Source of the DNA: Chloroflexota bacterium
GTDB lineage: Bacteria; Chloroflexota; Dormibacteria; Dormibacterales; Dormibacteraceae
Assembly: GCA_005882115.1 (NCBI GenBank)
Contig: VBEG01000020.1
Location: 1 to 64,000 of the forward strand
Direction: 5' to 3'
DNA length: 64,000 nt
This document shows positions 50,114-58,504 of the stretch, piece after piece. The translations under genes were made by a program, and so were the position numbers. The notes under the pieces were generated by a model that made no database searches, was not told where the DNA came from, and worked only from the letters and a program-made list of their open reading frames with translations. Each line of letters opens with the position of its first letter. The first letter of the stretch is position 1.

Positions 50114-51049
50114 CTAGGAGACTTCTTCCTCTTCCACCAGCCGCAGATGGCTGCTCACGTCAAGGCCCAGGTGCCGCGCGAAAAAGCCGGCGACCCGCTC
50201 CACGTACAGCGGCCGGTCGGCGAAGTACGCGCCGGTGTGCGGCGCACCCTGGACGATCCAGATCTCGCGCGGCCCGCGGTACGCGTCGTAGAGCCGGCGA
50301 CTGTGGTTCACCTTCGTCATGGAATCCGCGCCGCCGTGGATGAAGAACAGCGGTCGCGGCTCGAGCGCGCTGAGCACGTCCATCGGCCTGCACGCGGAAA
50401 GCCAGCAGCGCGTGCGCAACCAGAACATGAACCCGGCGAGCCAGACGAACGGCGTCCCCGGCAGCTTGCTCGCGCTGCGCACGTTCTCGACCAGCAGTGC
50501 GCGCAAGTCGCTGAACGGGCTGTCGAGCACCAGCGCCTGGACGCCGGGCTCGCCGGCCGCGCCAAGCAGGGACACCACCGCCCCCATCGAATAGCCGAGG
50601 AGTCCGATCCGCGCATTCGGGACGCGTTTGCGGGCGAAGGCGATTGCCGCCTGCAGCTCCAGCACCTCCTTGATGCCGAACGTGATCGGCGCGCGGTCGC
50701 TTCCCGGCATGCCGCGATACGAGTACAGAACGACATTGAATCCCTTGCGCCACAACGCGACCCCGATTCCGAGCGCGCCTTGGCGCTGGCCCTTGTGCCC
50801 GCCGGAGATGATCACCGTCTGGGGCGAGCCGGGCTGGCGGAAATGCCACGCCCCGAAATTGAGGCCATCGGCCGTTACGAGCTCGACCTCTTCGTAGTCG
50901 GCCTGGAACTCAAACGGCGTGAATGTGAAGTCGTCGAGCCAGATCGGTTTCGGAGGCACGAACGCGCGCCGGTAGACCTGATACGAAAGCGCGACATAGA
51001 GGAACAGGACGGCGACGACGACAAGGCCGGCGTAGATCAGAGGGGCCAC
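50114..51049 (-). CDS. Membrane-anchored alpha/beta hydrolase
   Basis: A 311-aa protein with an N-terminal helix (residues 3-25) and an alpha/beta hydrolase domain outside or against the membrane. The nucleophile elbow is GLLGYSMGAVVS, the acid is in HGGADSMTKVN and the histidine in QGAPHTGAY, a complete Ser-Asp-His triad of the BEM46/YqkD-like type. Substrate unknown (ester or peptide). GTG start with TAAGCT 9 nt upstream. Confidence 0.87.
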   Translation of the reverse strand: MAPLIYAGLVVVAVLFLYVALSYQVYRRAFVPPKPIWLDDFTFTPFEFQADYEEVELVTADGLNFGAWHFRQPGSPQTVIISGGHKGQRQGALGIGVALWRKGFNVVLYSYRGMPGSDRAPITFGIKEVLELQAAIAFARKRVPNARIGLLGYSMGAVVSLLGAAGEPGVQALVLDSPFSDLRALLVENVRSASKLPGTPFVWLAGFMFWLRTRCWLSACRPMDVLSALEPRPLFFIHGGADSMTKVNHSRRLYDAYRGPREIWIVQGAPHTGAYFADRPLYVERVAGFFARHLGLDVSSHLRLVEEEEVS

Positions 51050-51058
51050 TTGAGTGTG

Positions 51059-51064
51059 AGCTTA
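51059..51064 (-). promoter_or_regulatory. -10 element TAAGCT of hydrolase gene
   Basis: TAAGCT lies 9 nt before GTG 51049 in an A/T-rich patch, without a ribosome-binding site. Confidence 0.45.
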
Positions 51065-51076
51065 ATTAGAACGCTT

Positions 51077-51105
51077 CCGGCCCGGCGTTTCGCCGGTTGG
51101 GCCGG
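51077..51105 (-). terminator. Hairpin after the phosphofructokinase gene
   Basis: CCGGCCC-GGCG-TTT-CGCC-GGTT-GGGCCGG folds as an 11-bp stem with a 4-nt bulge and triloop, 34 nt after the pfk stop, followed by an A/T-rich patch on the minus strand. Confidence 0.5.
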
Positions 51106-51139
51106 GACCGGACTGAGCCTCTTGCGCGTTGAGCGCTTC

Positions 51140-52174
51140 TTAGCCGAAGACCTGGCTGAGCTCGTACAGCTCCTTCGGCACGCGCCGGGTTTCCTTGATC
51201 ACCTCGGTCAGGGGTACTACCTCGACATCGCCGTTGCGGCGGATGGGGATGACGCCGCTCTTGCCTTTGACGATCAGCTCAACGGCGGCGACCCCCAGGC
51301 GCGTTGCCCAGATCCGGTCGACGGGCGAGGGCGAACCGCCCCGCTGAAGGTGGCCGAGCACGGTCACGCGGGTCTCGAAGCCTGTCTCGCGCTCGACCGA
51401 GCTCGCGAGCAGATCGCCGACGCCGCGCTTGGCCAGCCTGACGTGGCCGAACGCATCCTTCTCCGCCTCGCCGCCGGCCTCGCGCTCGAGCTCGGGGATG
51501 CGCGCGCCCTCGGCGACCACGATGATGCTGAAGAGCTTGCCTTCGCCACGCCTCCGGTATAGGTGCGCGACGACGTCCGAAAGCGTGGACTCGAACTCCG
51601 GGATGATGATCAGGTCGGCGCCGCCCGCGACGCCGCCCACCAGCGCGACCCACCCCGTGTCTCGACCCATCACCTCGACCACCATCACCCGGTGATGCGC
51701 CGACGCGGTCGTGTGCAGGCGGTCGAGGGCCTCGGTGACGACGCCGACCGCGGTGTCGAACCCGATGCAGAACTCGGTGACAGCAAGATCGTTGTCGATC
51801 GTCTTCGGCACGCCAACGGTTGGAAACCCGGCCTCGTGAAGCTTCGCCGCGACGCTCAGCGTGTCGTCGCCGCCGATCGGCACCAACGCGTCGACGCCGT
51901 GGTGACGGAGAGTCTTGATGACGCGCGCGATCCCGTCTTTCTCCTTGGCGGGGTTGGTTCGCGACGTGCCGAGGATGGTGCCGCCGGTGGGCAGGATGCC
52001 GCGCACGTCCGATGGTGTCAGCTCGCCGATGAGGCCCTCTTCGAGGCAGCCGGCCCAGCCGTTCTTGACGCCACTCACCGGGTGGCCGAGCTGGAACGCG
52101 CGCCGCGCCACCGCGCGGATCGCCGCGTTCAGGCCGGGCGCGTCTCCACCGCCGGTCAGGACTCCGATGCGCAC
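51140..52174 (-). CDS. pfkA: 6-phosphofructokinase, probably pyrophosphate-dependent
   Basis: A 344-aa phosphofructokinase of the group III/PFP type, acting on fructose-6-phosphate. GGGDAPGLNAAIR is the phosphoryl-donor loop, PKTIDNDL the catalytic loop and VEVMGRDTGWVALV the sugar-phosphate site. The donor-specificity positions read GGDDT (Asp where ATP enzymes have Gly) and PKTID (Lys where E. coli PfkA has Gly). Asp plus Lys is the combination of pyrophosphate-using enzymes. A PPi enzyme would run reversibly and save ATP. GTG start with TAATCT 7 nt upstream. Confidence 0.88.
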   Translation of the reverse strand: MRIGVLTGGGDAPGLNAAIRAVARRAFQLGHPVSGVKNGWAGCLEEGLIGELTPSDVRGILPTGGTILGTSRTNPAKEKDGIARVIKTLRHHGVDALVPIGGDDTLSVAAKLHEAGFPTVGVPKTIDNDLAVTEFCIGFDTAVGVVTEALDRLHTTASAHHRVMVVEVMGRDTGWVALVGGVAGGADLIIIPEFESTLSDVVAHLYRRRGEGKLFSIIVVAEGARIPELEREAGGEAEKDAFGHVRLAKRGVGDLLASSVERETGFETRVTVLGHLQRGGSPSPVDRIWATRLGVAAVELIVKGKSGVIPIRRNGDVEVVPLTEVIKETRRVPKELYELSQVFG

Positions 52175-52181
52175 TGGAGAC

Positions 52182-52187
52182 AGATTA
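52182..52187 (-). promoter_or_regulatory. -10 element TAATCT of phosphofructokinase gene
   Basis: TAATCT lies 7 nt before GTG 52174 and shares bases with the stop of the upstream HAD gene. Confidence 0.45.
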
Positions 52188-52844
52188 AGGCCGGTCGATT
52201 CTTCGCAGGAGCTGCTGGAGGGTGACGTCGGCCAGGGACGTCAGCGTCACGTCGGCGTGCGAGAGGTCGAGCCGCGCGGTGATCGAGTTGGGAATTGCGA
52301 CGCAGCGCATGCCCGCACGCTTGGCCGCAGTGATTCCGTGCGGGGAGTCTTCGATGGCGATCGCCTCGCTTGCGCCGACGCCAAGGCACTCGAGGACCGC
52401 GATGTAGAGGTCCGGCTCGGGCTTGGCATGCGCGACGTCGTCCCGGCACCGCAGGCACTCGAAGCGGTCGAGGATGCCGAGGCGCGCGAGGTGTCCCCTC
52501 ACCCAGTCGCCCGTGGAGCTCGAGGCGACGCCAAGCTTCAGGCCGAGCTCCCGCGCCGCGTCCAGGTACTGGAGCACGCCGGGCAACACCGCGTTGGCGA
52601 GGATCATCTCGGTTCTGCGTCCGACCCGGCGATCGAGCACCTCCTGCGGGAGGGGCTTGCCCAGGCGCTCCTCCAGATGATGCTGGGGATGGAAGCCGGC
52701 CGTCGTCGAGCCGACGATCTGCACCCAGCGCTCGAACGGCAGGTCCTCGCCGTGGGCCTGGTAGACCTCGAGCCACGAGCGGTAGATCGGCTCCTCGGTG
52801 TCGAGGATGAGCCCGTCGAAGTCGAACACGATGGCTCGAATCAC
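52185..52844 (-). CDS. HAD-superfamily phosphatase/phosphoglucomutase-like
   Basis: A 219-aa HAD hydrolase of the beta-phosphoglucomutase subgroup. VFDFDGLILDTE is motif I with the nucleophile Asp and acid/base Asp, ASSSTGDWV motif II, the lysine is in AKPEPDLY and IEDSPHGITAAKRAGM is motif IV. It acts on a small sugar phosphate. The track start is too long; GTG 52844 has TAAGCT 8 nt upstream and begins directly at the first strand. Only 10 nt from the pfk start. Confidence 0.88.
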   Translation of the reverse strand: MIRAIVFDFDGLILDTEEPIYRSWLEVYQAHGEDLPFERWVQIVGSTTAGFHPQHHLEERLGKPLPQEVLDRRVGRRTEMILANAVLPGVLQYLDAARELGLKLGVASSSTGDWVRGHLARLGILDRFECLRCRDDVAHAKPEPDLYIAVLECLGVGASEAIAIEDSPHGITAAKRAGMRCVAIPNSITARLDLSHADVTLTSLADVTLQQLLRRIDRP

Positions 52845-52852
52845 GCTCCGAA

Positions 52853-52858
52853 AGCTTA
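52853..52858 (-). promoter_or_regulatory. -10 element TAAGCT of HAD gene
   Basis: TAAGCT lies 8 nt before GTG 52844. It decides the start against the ATG at 52871. Confidence 0.45.
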
Positions 52859-52891
52859 GGATCGCCGACATCGTGAGCCCGGACGTTTCGC

Positions 52892-54577
52892 ATGCCTGAG
52901 ACGAAGGCGAAGTCTCGCCAGCCCGTCGTGGAGCAGCCCACATCGATCGGCTGGGCGAGCGCGATGCTGTCGGGGCTGGCCCTCGTCACCGTCGCCCTGA
53001 TGCTCGTGGTCCTGTTCGGCTTTCTCGACGCTCTGCACTACCGCTCGATCGCCGACTTCTTCACCCCCGACCCAGCGGCGGCGGGCGGAACGCTGGCCCT
53101 GGTGGGAGGCGCGGAGGGCGTGACTCTGAGCATCGTCCTCCTTGGCGTGATGTTCGGGATCCAGACCTCTTCGTCGCGCTACTCGCCGCGCATCATCGGC
53201 ATCTTCACGCGCAATCCGCTCAACGCGTTGGTTCTGAGCTTTGCGCTGGCGTCGATCCTCTACACCTTCCTCGTCCGCTCCGAGGTCAAGGTCAACTATG
53301 TGCCGCTGGCGAGCGTCGCCGTCGCCGAACTGCTCGCCCTCGTCAACTTCGCGCTCTTATTTCCCTACGTGCTCTACACCTTCGAGGTCATGCGCGCGGA
53401 GACGTTGGTGTCGGGCATCATGCGTCGCGGTCGCAAGGAGTTGCGCGCCGCCACCCGCAAGCGCCGCGTGCTGCAGCGCCGGCGCGCGCTGCTGACTTGC
53501 ATGGAGCAGGTCACCGACATCGCGTTCGGATCGATCCAGCTGGGCGACATGCCTGTGTGCCAGCACAGCATCGAGGTCCTGGGCGATTTCCTGGCGAGGG
53601 AATACCTGCCGGTGAAAAAGAACATGGACCCCGAGTGGTTCAAGGTCGGGCACGCGGAGCTCCCGGGAGCTTCGGACCAGATCGTCGCCGAGGTCAATCG
53701 CGCCGGCACCTGGTTCGCATACACGATCATGTCGAGCTTTGTCGACATGGTCGGTCTGACGCCGGTCCATCGCAAGGAAGCCGTCTACACGATCGCCGTC
53801 GCGACTCGCAAGGTGGGACTCGCCGCGATCGAGGTGGGCGACTCCGAGCTCGCCGAGTTGTGCGTCCGCTTCTTCAACACCTACCTGCGCGCGGCGATCA
53901 ACCGCTCTGCGCCGACGTTTGCGTCGGGGATCATGAACGAGTACCGTCGCTTCGCCATCGGCGCGCTCGAATGGCGCCGCGACCTATCTGTCGAGTCCGC
54001 CGCACATCTGCTGCGCTACGGCCGGCACTTCGACGAAGCCGGCATGCCCGCGATCTTCGGCGCCGCGGCGGAGGACGTCGCCGACCTCGCGATCGAGGCG
54101 CACGTGCGCGACCCGCAGGTGTCGTTCCGGCTCGCCCAGCTGCTTGTCCGCAACCTGCTCGACCTGATCCCCAACGCACGGCCGATCGGGCTCAACGGAT
54201 TGTTCAAAGGCGTCGCCAAGCTGACTTGCTGGTCGATGGCTTCCGAGGAAAAGGACATCACGCACGTGCTGGTCGAGGGCATCGCGGCGGCGCCGCCGGA
54301 CTTCGTGGACGCCGCGCTTAGCCGCATGGAGTCGATGCAGAGCGGGCTCTTCTGGGAGGTCAACGAGCGCGTGATCTCGTTCGACTGGGTGGAGCAGCCG
54401 CTTCGCGACCAAATTCCGCGCCTGCGTGCGGCGCTGCGACGAGCGAAGACCGGCGGCAACGGCGCGGTGATCGGGGCGCTCGAGGATGCCCCTACGATCG
54501 CGCAGGACCTGGTGCAGCCGGAACCTTCGAACGCGGCCCTGCCTACTCCGGCGCCTGCTTCCGAACCGGCGTGTTGA
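52892..54577 (+). CDS. DUF2254 family membrane protein
   Basis: A 561-aa protein with about four N-terminal membrane helices (ASAMLSGLALVTVALMLVVL, LSIVLLGVMFGIQ, then two more to residue 170), including the DUF2254 segment FGIQTSSSRYSPRIIGIF. A long helical cytoplasmic region follows and the last 25 residues are Pro/Ala-rich. No enzymatic motif is seen and the function of DUF2254 is unknown. ATG start; the divergent HAD gene begins 47 nt away. It ends 35 nt inside the convergent globin gene. Confidence 0.8.
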   Translation: MPETKAKSRQPVVEQPTSIGWASAMLSGLALVTVALMLVVLFGFLDALHYRSIADFFTPDPAAAGGTLALVGGAEGVTLSIVLLGVMFGIQTSSSRYSPRIIGIFTRNPLNALVLSFALASILYTFLVRSEVKVNYVPLASVAVAELLALVNFALLFPYVLYTFEVMRAETLVSGIMRRGRKELRAATRKRRVLQRRRALLTCMEQVTDIAFGSIQLGDMPVCQHSIEVLGDFLAREYLPVKKNMDPEWFKVGHAELPGASDQIVAEVNRAGTWFAYTIMSSFVDMVGLTPVHRKEAVYTIAVATRKVGLAAIEVGDSELAELCVRFFNTYLRAAINRSAPTFASGIMNEYRRFAIGALEWRRDLSVESAAHLLRYGRHFDEAGMPAIFGAAAEDVADLAIEAHVRDPQVSFRLAQLLVRNLLDLIPNARPIGLNGLFKGVAKLTCWSMASEEKDITHVLVEGIAAAPPDFVDAALSRMESMQSGLFWEVNERVISFDWVEQPLRDQIPRLRAALRRAKTGGNGAVIGALEDAPTIAQDLVQPEPSNAALPTPAPASEPAC

Positions 54578-54941
54578 TCATCGCGGTGGAGGCCGTCGCG
54601 AAGTAGTCGAGCAGCGCCTTGCTCACGGCGGGCGCGAGGTCAAGCGATTCCACCGCCGCGGTCATGTGTCCGAGCCAGGCGTCGCGCTCGGACCGGCCGA
54701 TCGCGAACGGCTGGTGGCGCATGCGCAGTCTCGGATGTCCGCGCTGCTCGCTGTAGGTCGACGGCCCGCCCCAGTACTGGATCAGGAACAGGGTCAGCCG
54801 CTCGGTCGCGCCCGACAGATCTTCGTCCGGATAGACACGCCGCAAGACGGGATCACCGGCGACCCGCGCGTAGAAGCGCTCGACGAGAGTCCTGAAGGCC
54901 GGCTCGCCGCCCGCCAGCTCGTACAGGCTCTTGTGGAGCAC
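54543..54941 (-). CDS. Group II truncated haemoglobin (GlbO type)
   Basis: A 132-aa trHbII. LYELAGGEPAFRTLVERFY is helix A-B, FLIQYWGGPSTYSEQRGH carries the conserved Trp-Gly-Gly and RLRMRHQPFAIG the proximal haem histidine. Members bind O2 and NO and may protect respiration. GTG 54941 lies 2 nt after the MFS stop, so it is the second gene of an MFS-globin pair. The long track ORF is a shadow through the MFS gene. Confidence 0.9.
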   Translation of the reverse strand: MLHKSLYELAGGEPAFRTLVERFYARVAGDPVLRRVYPDEDLSGATERLTLFLIQYWGGPSTYSEQRGHPRLRMRHQPFAIGRSERDAWLGHMTAAVESLDLAPAVSKALLDYFATASTAMINTPVRKQAPE

Positions 54942-54943
54942 GC

Positions 54944-56155
54944 CTACACCTGCTCGGGCGACGTGCGGAGCGCCTCTTGTTGTGCGGAGTAGCGCTCGAC
55001 CTCGTCCTCGCGCGGAAGGAACCACGCGATGCCGATCGTGATGATCACCAGGACCGCGTGCGTCATGAGGGATTTCTGAAGGCCGATCGCGTCGGCGATC
55101 GCACCGTTGATCGGCACGCCGACCGCGCCGGTGACGAAGCCGAGGCCCATCACCAACCCCGACGCGAGCCCGGCACGCGACGCCATCAGCTGCTGCGCCA
55201 TCAACAGCATCAGGGGAGCAGTCGACGCCGCCAGGAAGCCGATCAGGATGGCGGTCGCGAACGCCCAGGGGCCTGGAAACACGGTATAGAGCAAGATCGC
55301 GGGCACGGAGAGGACAAGCGTTGCAAGGATCACGGTCCTGCGGCCGTAGCGGTCGGCGAGCGACCCGCAGCCGACCGTTCCGACCGCACTTGCGAGCACG
55401 AGGGTGGTCGCCAGTGGCCCGTAAAACGCCGGACCGTAGCCCAGTTGCTCGTACCAGGTCGGCGTGAACGCCTGGAAGACGTTGACGGTCCAGCTGCGCG
55501 ACATCATCACCCCGATCACGACGGCCAGCGCGAAGACCGGTACCGGCGTCGTCATCCCCGCGTGGCGGACCGCCGCCGTCACGGCGCCCGCCCGTCCGCG
55601 CATTCGCCAGAGCAGGTAGCCGCCGGTCACCAGGCCCGGCAGCACCAGGAAGCCGGTGCCGTGGACGCCGTAAGCGCCGAACAGCAGGATGCCGATGAGG
55701 GGGCCAGCCGCCACGCCGACGGTGCCCGCGGTGACGTAGACGGACATGCCGAGGCTGCGGCGCCACGTCGGCAACAGCCCCCTCACGTCGAGCGCGCCAA
55801 GGGGATGGAAGGCGCCCGACCCCAGCCCGGACGCAAGCGCGAGGGTGAGCAGCAGCGGGAAGCTGTCAACGAACCCGACCACCGAGAATGTGACCGCCGT
55901 CCAGGCGAGGGCAAGCCCTGTCAAGCGGGTACCGAAGCGGTCCGCGAGCAGCCCGAACAGCGGTTGGGAGATGGCCGCCGTGCCACCGTAGGCGAGGCTG
56001 ACGAGGCCGACTGTCGCCAGGCTGAGGTGAAACCGGCCGATGAGCAGCGGGTAGAGCACGGGGATCACGCCGACGTAGCTGTCAACCGTTAAGTGGCCGA
56101 GCATCAGCGTAAGCAGCTTCCCGTTGCGAAGAAATTCGCCCATCACATTTATCAT
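54944..56155 (-). CDS. MFS transporter, fosmidomycin-resistance-like
   Basis: A 403-aa major facilitator with 12 helices. FGLLADRFGTRLTG is the loop 2-3 signature and GLGSGAFHPLGA in the fourth helix is typical of the Fsr (fosmidomycin resistance) group. Exports a small molecule; the substrate is unknown. ATG 56155 is taken; an ATG four codons downstream (56143) would also work and no ribosome site helps to decide. It precedes the globin gene. Confidence 0.87.
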   Translation of the reverse strand: MINVMGEFLRNGKLLTLMLGHLTVDSYVGVIPVLYPLLIGRFHLSLATVGLVSLAYGGTAAISQPLFGLLADRFGTRLTGLALAWTAVTFSVVGFVDSFPLLLTLALASGLGSGAFHPLGALDVRGLLPTWRRSLGMSVYVTAGTVGVAAGPLIGILLFGAYGVHGTGFLVLPGLVTGGYLLWRMRGRAGAVTAAVRHAGMTTPVPVFALAVVIGVMMSRSWTVNVFQAFTPTWYEQLGYGPAFYGPLATTLVLASAVGTVGCGSLADRYGRRTVILATLVLSVPAILLYTVFPGPWAFATAILIGFLAASTAPLMLLMAQQLMASRAGLASGLVMGLGFVTGAVGVPINGAIADAIGLQKSLMTHAVLVIITIGIAWFLPREDEVERYSAQQEALRTSPEQV

Positions 56156-56212
56156 CGCGGCGGCGGGCGAGCTCTGGGCGCGTGCCCTGGGAGTCGGGAC
56201 GAGGCTTCCTCT

Positions 56213-56851
56213 CTAGATTTCGATCATCCGCGACGGGACGACGTTGATCACGCGCGCCGCCTTGATCCGCCGCTCGGGTATCTGGCGCCCGTAAGGATGG
56301 ATATGGCCGTGGACCGCGAGCAAAGGTTGGAAGTTGCGAATCAAGCGCGCGAAGGCGACGAAGCCCACATGCGCCGAGTCGACAGCGTCAGCAAGCCCGA
56401 ATGGCGGCGCGTGGGTCACGAGGATGTCAAGCTTGCGCCCGTTGCGCACGCGACCCAGCCGCGTCCTGAACTCGAGCTTGAGCGCGCGCCATCGCATCTG
56501 AGCTTGGGAGTACTGGTTGGGGCCCGCTTTGTAGCGAATGCTTCCTCCAAGCCCCGCGATTCGCAGTCCATTGGCCTGGACGATCCGGCCGTCGATGTTC
56601 ACGCATCCCTGCGGACCTGGTGCGGGCGGCAGCTCCGTGCGCAGCGGCATCCAGCTCATGTCGGGCGGCTCCAGACTCGGGTCGTGGTTTCCCGGGACAT
56701 ACAGCAGCGGCACGTCAAGCCGGCTGACCAGGTATTCGAGGTAGTCGGATGGCAGGTCTCCACATGAGAGGACGAGATCTGGATTCAGCCTCGGAAGTAC
56801 GTCGCCATAGAGCGATTCGTCGACCTCGTCGGCGACGGCGAGGATGCGCGT
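56213..56851 (-). CDS. Metallophosphoesterase with non-standard start
   Basis: About 212 aa, calcineurin-like phosphoesterase. CGDLPSDYLEYLVSRL, YVPGNHDPS, LVTHAPPFG and VHGHIHPYG are the metal-binding boxes. The track starts at GTG 56713, which removes the first metal box. In frame upstream up to an amber codon at 56875 there is no ATG, GTG or TTG. The family start (M)RILAVADEVDESLYG matches an ACG codon at 56851, so an ACG start, a sequence error (ATG to ACG) or read-through from the in-frame upstream gene must be considered. Confidence 0.7.
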   Translation of the reverse strand, partial: TRILAVADEVDESLYGDVLPRLNPDLVLSCGDLPSDYLEYLVSRLDVPLLYVPGNHDPSLEPPDMSWMPLRTELPPAPGPQGCVNIDGRIVQANGLRIAGLGGSIRYKAGPNQYSQAQMRWRALKLEFRTRLGRVRNGRKLDILVTHAPPFGLADAVDSAHVGFVAFARLIRNFQPLLAVHGHIHPYGRQIPERRIKAARVINVVPSRMIEI

Positions 56852-56872
56852 CTCGAGCGTGGTGAACGGGCG

Positions 56873-57331
56873 CTAGACGCGCTTGAAGCGGAGCGCGGTC
56901 CAGTGCTGGTCGATGGCGACGAAGGCCACCGCCTTGTACCCGGTCTGTGAGGTGATCTCTCCGAGCACGTCGCGCTGCACCCACCATGGCGTCGCCGGGA
57001 GGTCGGTGGCCCCTTTTGTCTTGCCGCCCTTGGGATAGGTGATCCACAGGAGGCCGCCCGGCTTCGCGGCGTGGATGGCGGCCGGACCCAGGCGGCGAAG
57101 CTCGTCGACGTCCTTCACGAAGAGAAGCACCGCGTCAAACGCCTCATTCGGATCCAGCTCGGTCTTGATGTCCGCGGGCCCAGGGCGCAGCTGCGTCACG
57201 TAACCGTCGGGCGCGTTGAGTACCAAGACGTGATGCTCGGGTGCGAACCGCAGCTTCTTGGCCATCGGACTCAGGCCAAGCTTGTCGGGTCCGATCGTCG
57301 GCAGTGACCGCTGAGAGTCCAGATGTCCCAC
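56873..57331 (-). CDS. DUF3052-type small protein
   Basis: A 130-152-aa protein resembling DUF3052: LRFAPEHHVLVLNAPDGY, a central VLLFVKDVDELRRLGPAAIHAAKPGGLLWITYPKGG with a Rossmann-like crossover, and a C-terminal WTALRF. The function of the family is unknown. GTG 57331 has TAATGT 7 nt upstream (leaderless style); ATG 57265 (MAKKLRF) is the family-like start but has no ribosome site. The TAG at its end is in frame with the following phosphoesterase. Confidence 0.72.
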   Translation of the reverse strand: MGHLDSQRSLPTIGPDKLGLSPMAKKLRFAPEHHVLVLNAPDGYVTQLRPGPADIKTELDPNEAFDAVLLFVKDVDELRRLGPAAIHAAKPGGLLWITYPKGGKTKGATDLPATPWWVQRDVLGEITSQTGYKAVAFVAIDQHWTALRFKRV

Positions 57332-57338
57332 GGCGCAC

Positions 57339-57344
57339 ACATTA
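57339..57344 (-). promoter_or_regulatory. -10 element TAATGT of DUF3052 gene
   Basis: TAATGT lies 7 nt before GTG 57331 in the only A/T-rich patch between the two genes. Confidence 0.35.
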
Positions 57345-57367
57345 AAAGGAAAGGGCGCGGCTTGCGC

Positions 57368-58465
57368 CTAACGCGCACGAAGGATGTCGATCGCCTGCCG
57401 CCCCGCCGCCATCCACTCAGGATCGGCGAGCCACGTCTCCACGCCCCATAGCAGGACGACGTCGAGCGGTTCCTGGCGATAGTCACGCGCGCTGGCTATG
57501 AGGTCCGCGGGCTTGAACGTGTGAGTCGTGCCCCACGGCTGCGCCTGCATCTCGGTGAGCCACATCTCCTTGCCCTCGGCGTGGGCGCGGTCGGCCCAGA
57601 AAGCCATCGACTGCTGCTTCCACTGCGAGCGGAGAGCGATGGTCGTGAAGCTCCGCCATGGGATGTACGGCCCATCGAGGTAGATGTCGAGCCCAAATGC
57701 GTCCCCGGCCGCCAGGGCCTCGTTCGGATGGCCGCTCGGTCCGCCGACCAGGAACAAGAGCTGAGGCGTGTAAGCCTGCACGATGTCGAGCGTCGAGTTC
57801 AAAGCGTTGAACGATGTGATCACGACCCTGCGGTCGGGATCGAGCCTGTGCACCTCGGCAACCTCCCAGGCCAACTGGCTGTCAGAGATCACGTCGTACC
57901 CGGTGTACGCGTTGACAACTTTGTCGAGTGGCTCGTTCTCGACCTGCCATGAGTAAAGGAGTGGCGAGGACCGATACCGTGTGATGCTCGCATCGAAATA
58001 AGTGCGATAGGCGGTGGCGGACTGCACCGCGCCTATGTTCGGCTGCTCGCGCGGACCGGCCCATGTCGGCTGATGAAGCTCGGGAAAAAGGAAGTTGCGC
58101 GCGCCAACGGTGAGCACGACCCGCACCTGGTCGGGCGATGCCTGGTTGTGCTCGACGATCACGTCGAGCAGCTCATCGACGGAGGCGAAGTCCAGCTTGT
58201 CCGGAGTCGGTTGGACCAGCTCCCAATAGACCGGCAGACGGACCACGTCCGGGTGGGTCGCGTCTAGAAGCTCAGCCAGGTCTGAGCGGGGATCCCTTTG
58301 AGCCTGCTCTGAGGCAAGCGGGCTGAAGCTGAAGCCCGCCAGCGGGGGCGCGGGTTTCTGGGGCCAGATCTCGCTGCCCAGGGCAAGGGCGACGACCATC
58401 AGCACGATCAACCCCTTCATCGCAAGACCAACGCGCCGGGGAGCGCCTGCACGGGTTTTCGGCAA
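57368..58465 (-). CDS. Secreted/anchored glycosidase-like TIM-barrel protein
   Basis: A 365-aa predicted exported protein. A basic N-terminus and one hydrophobic segment (GLIVLMVVALALGSE) lead to a (beta/alpha)8 domain of the clan GH-A kind: FSPLASEQAQRDP, VVRLPVYWELVQPTPDKLDF, SWQVENEPLD with the probable acid/base Glu after Asn, and MWLTEMQAQPWG with the probable nucleophile Glu. That is a complete retaining-glycosidase pair, but the family is not clear to me. TTG start; an ATG 15 codons downstream is equally possible. Confidence 0.72.
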   Translation of the reverse strand: MPKTRAGAPRRVGLAMKGLIVLMVVALALGSEIWPQKPAPPLAGFSFSPLASEQAQRDPRSDLAELLDATHPDVVRLPVYWELVQPTPDKLDFASVDELLDVIVEHNQASPDQVRVVLTVGARNFLFPELHQPTWAGPREQPNIGAVQSATAYRTYFDASITRYRSSPLLYSWQVENEPLDKVVNAYTGYDVISDSQLAWEVAEVHRLDPDRRVVITSFNALNSTLDIVQAYTPQLLFLVGGPSGHPNEALAAGDAFGLDIYLDGPYIPWRSFTTIALRSQWKQQSMAFWADRAHAEGKEMWLTEMQAQPWGTTHTFKPADLIASARDYRQEPLDVVLLWGVETWLADPEWMAAGRQAIDILRAR

Positions 58466-58504
58466 TCCTCAAACGTTGCTTGGGGTGGAGCGTCGGAATC
58501 TCGT

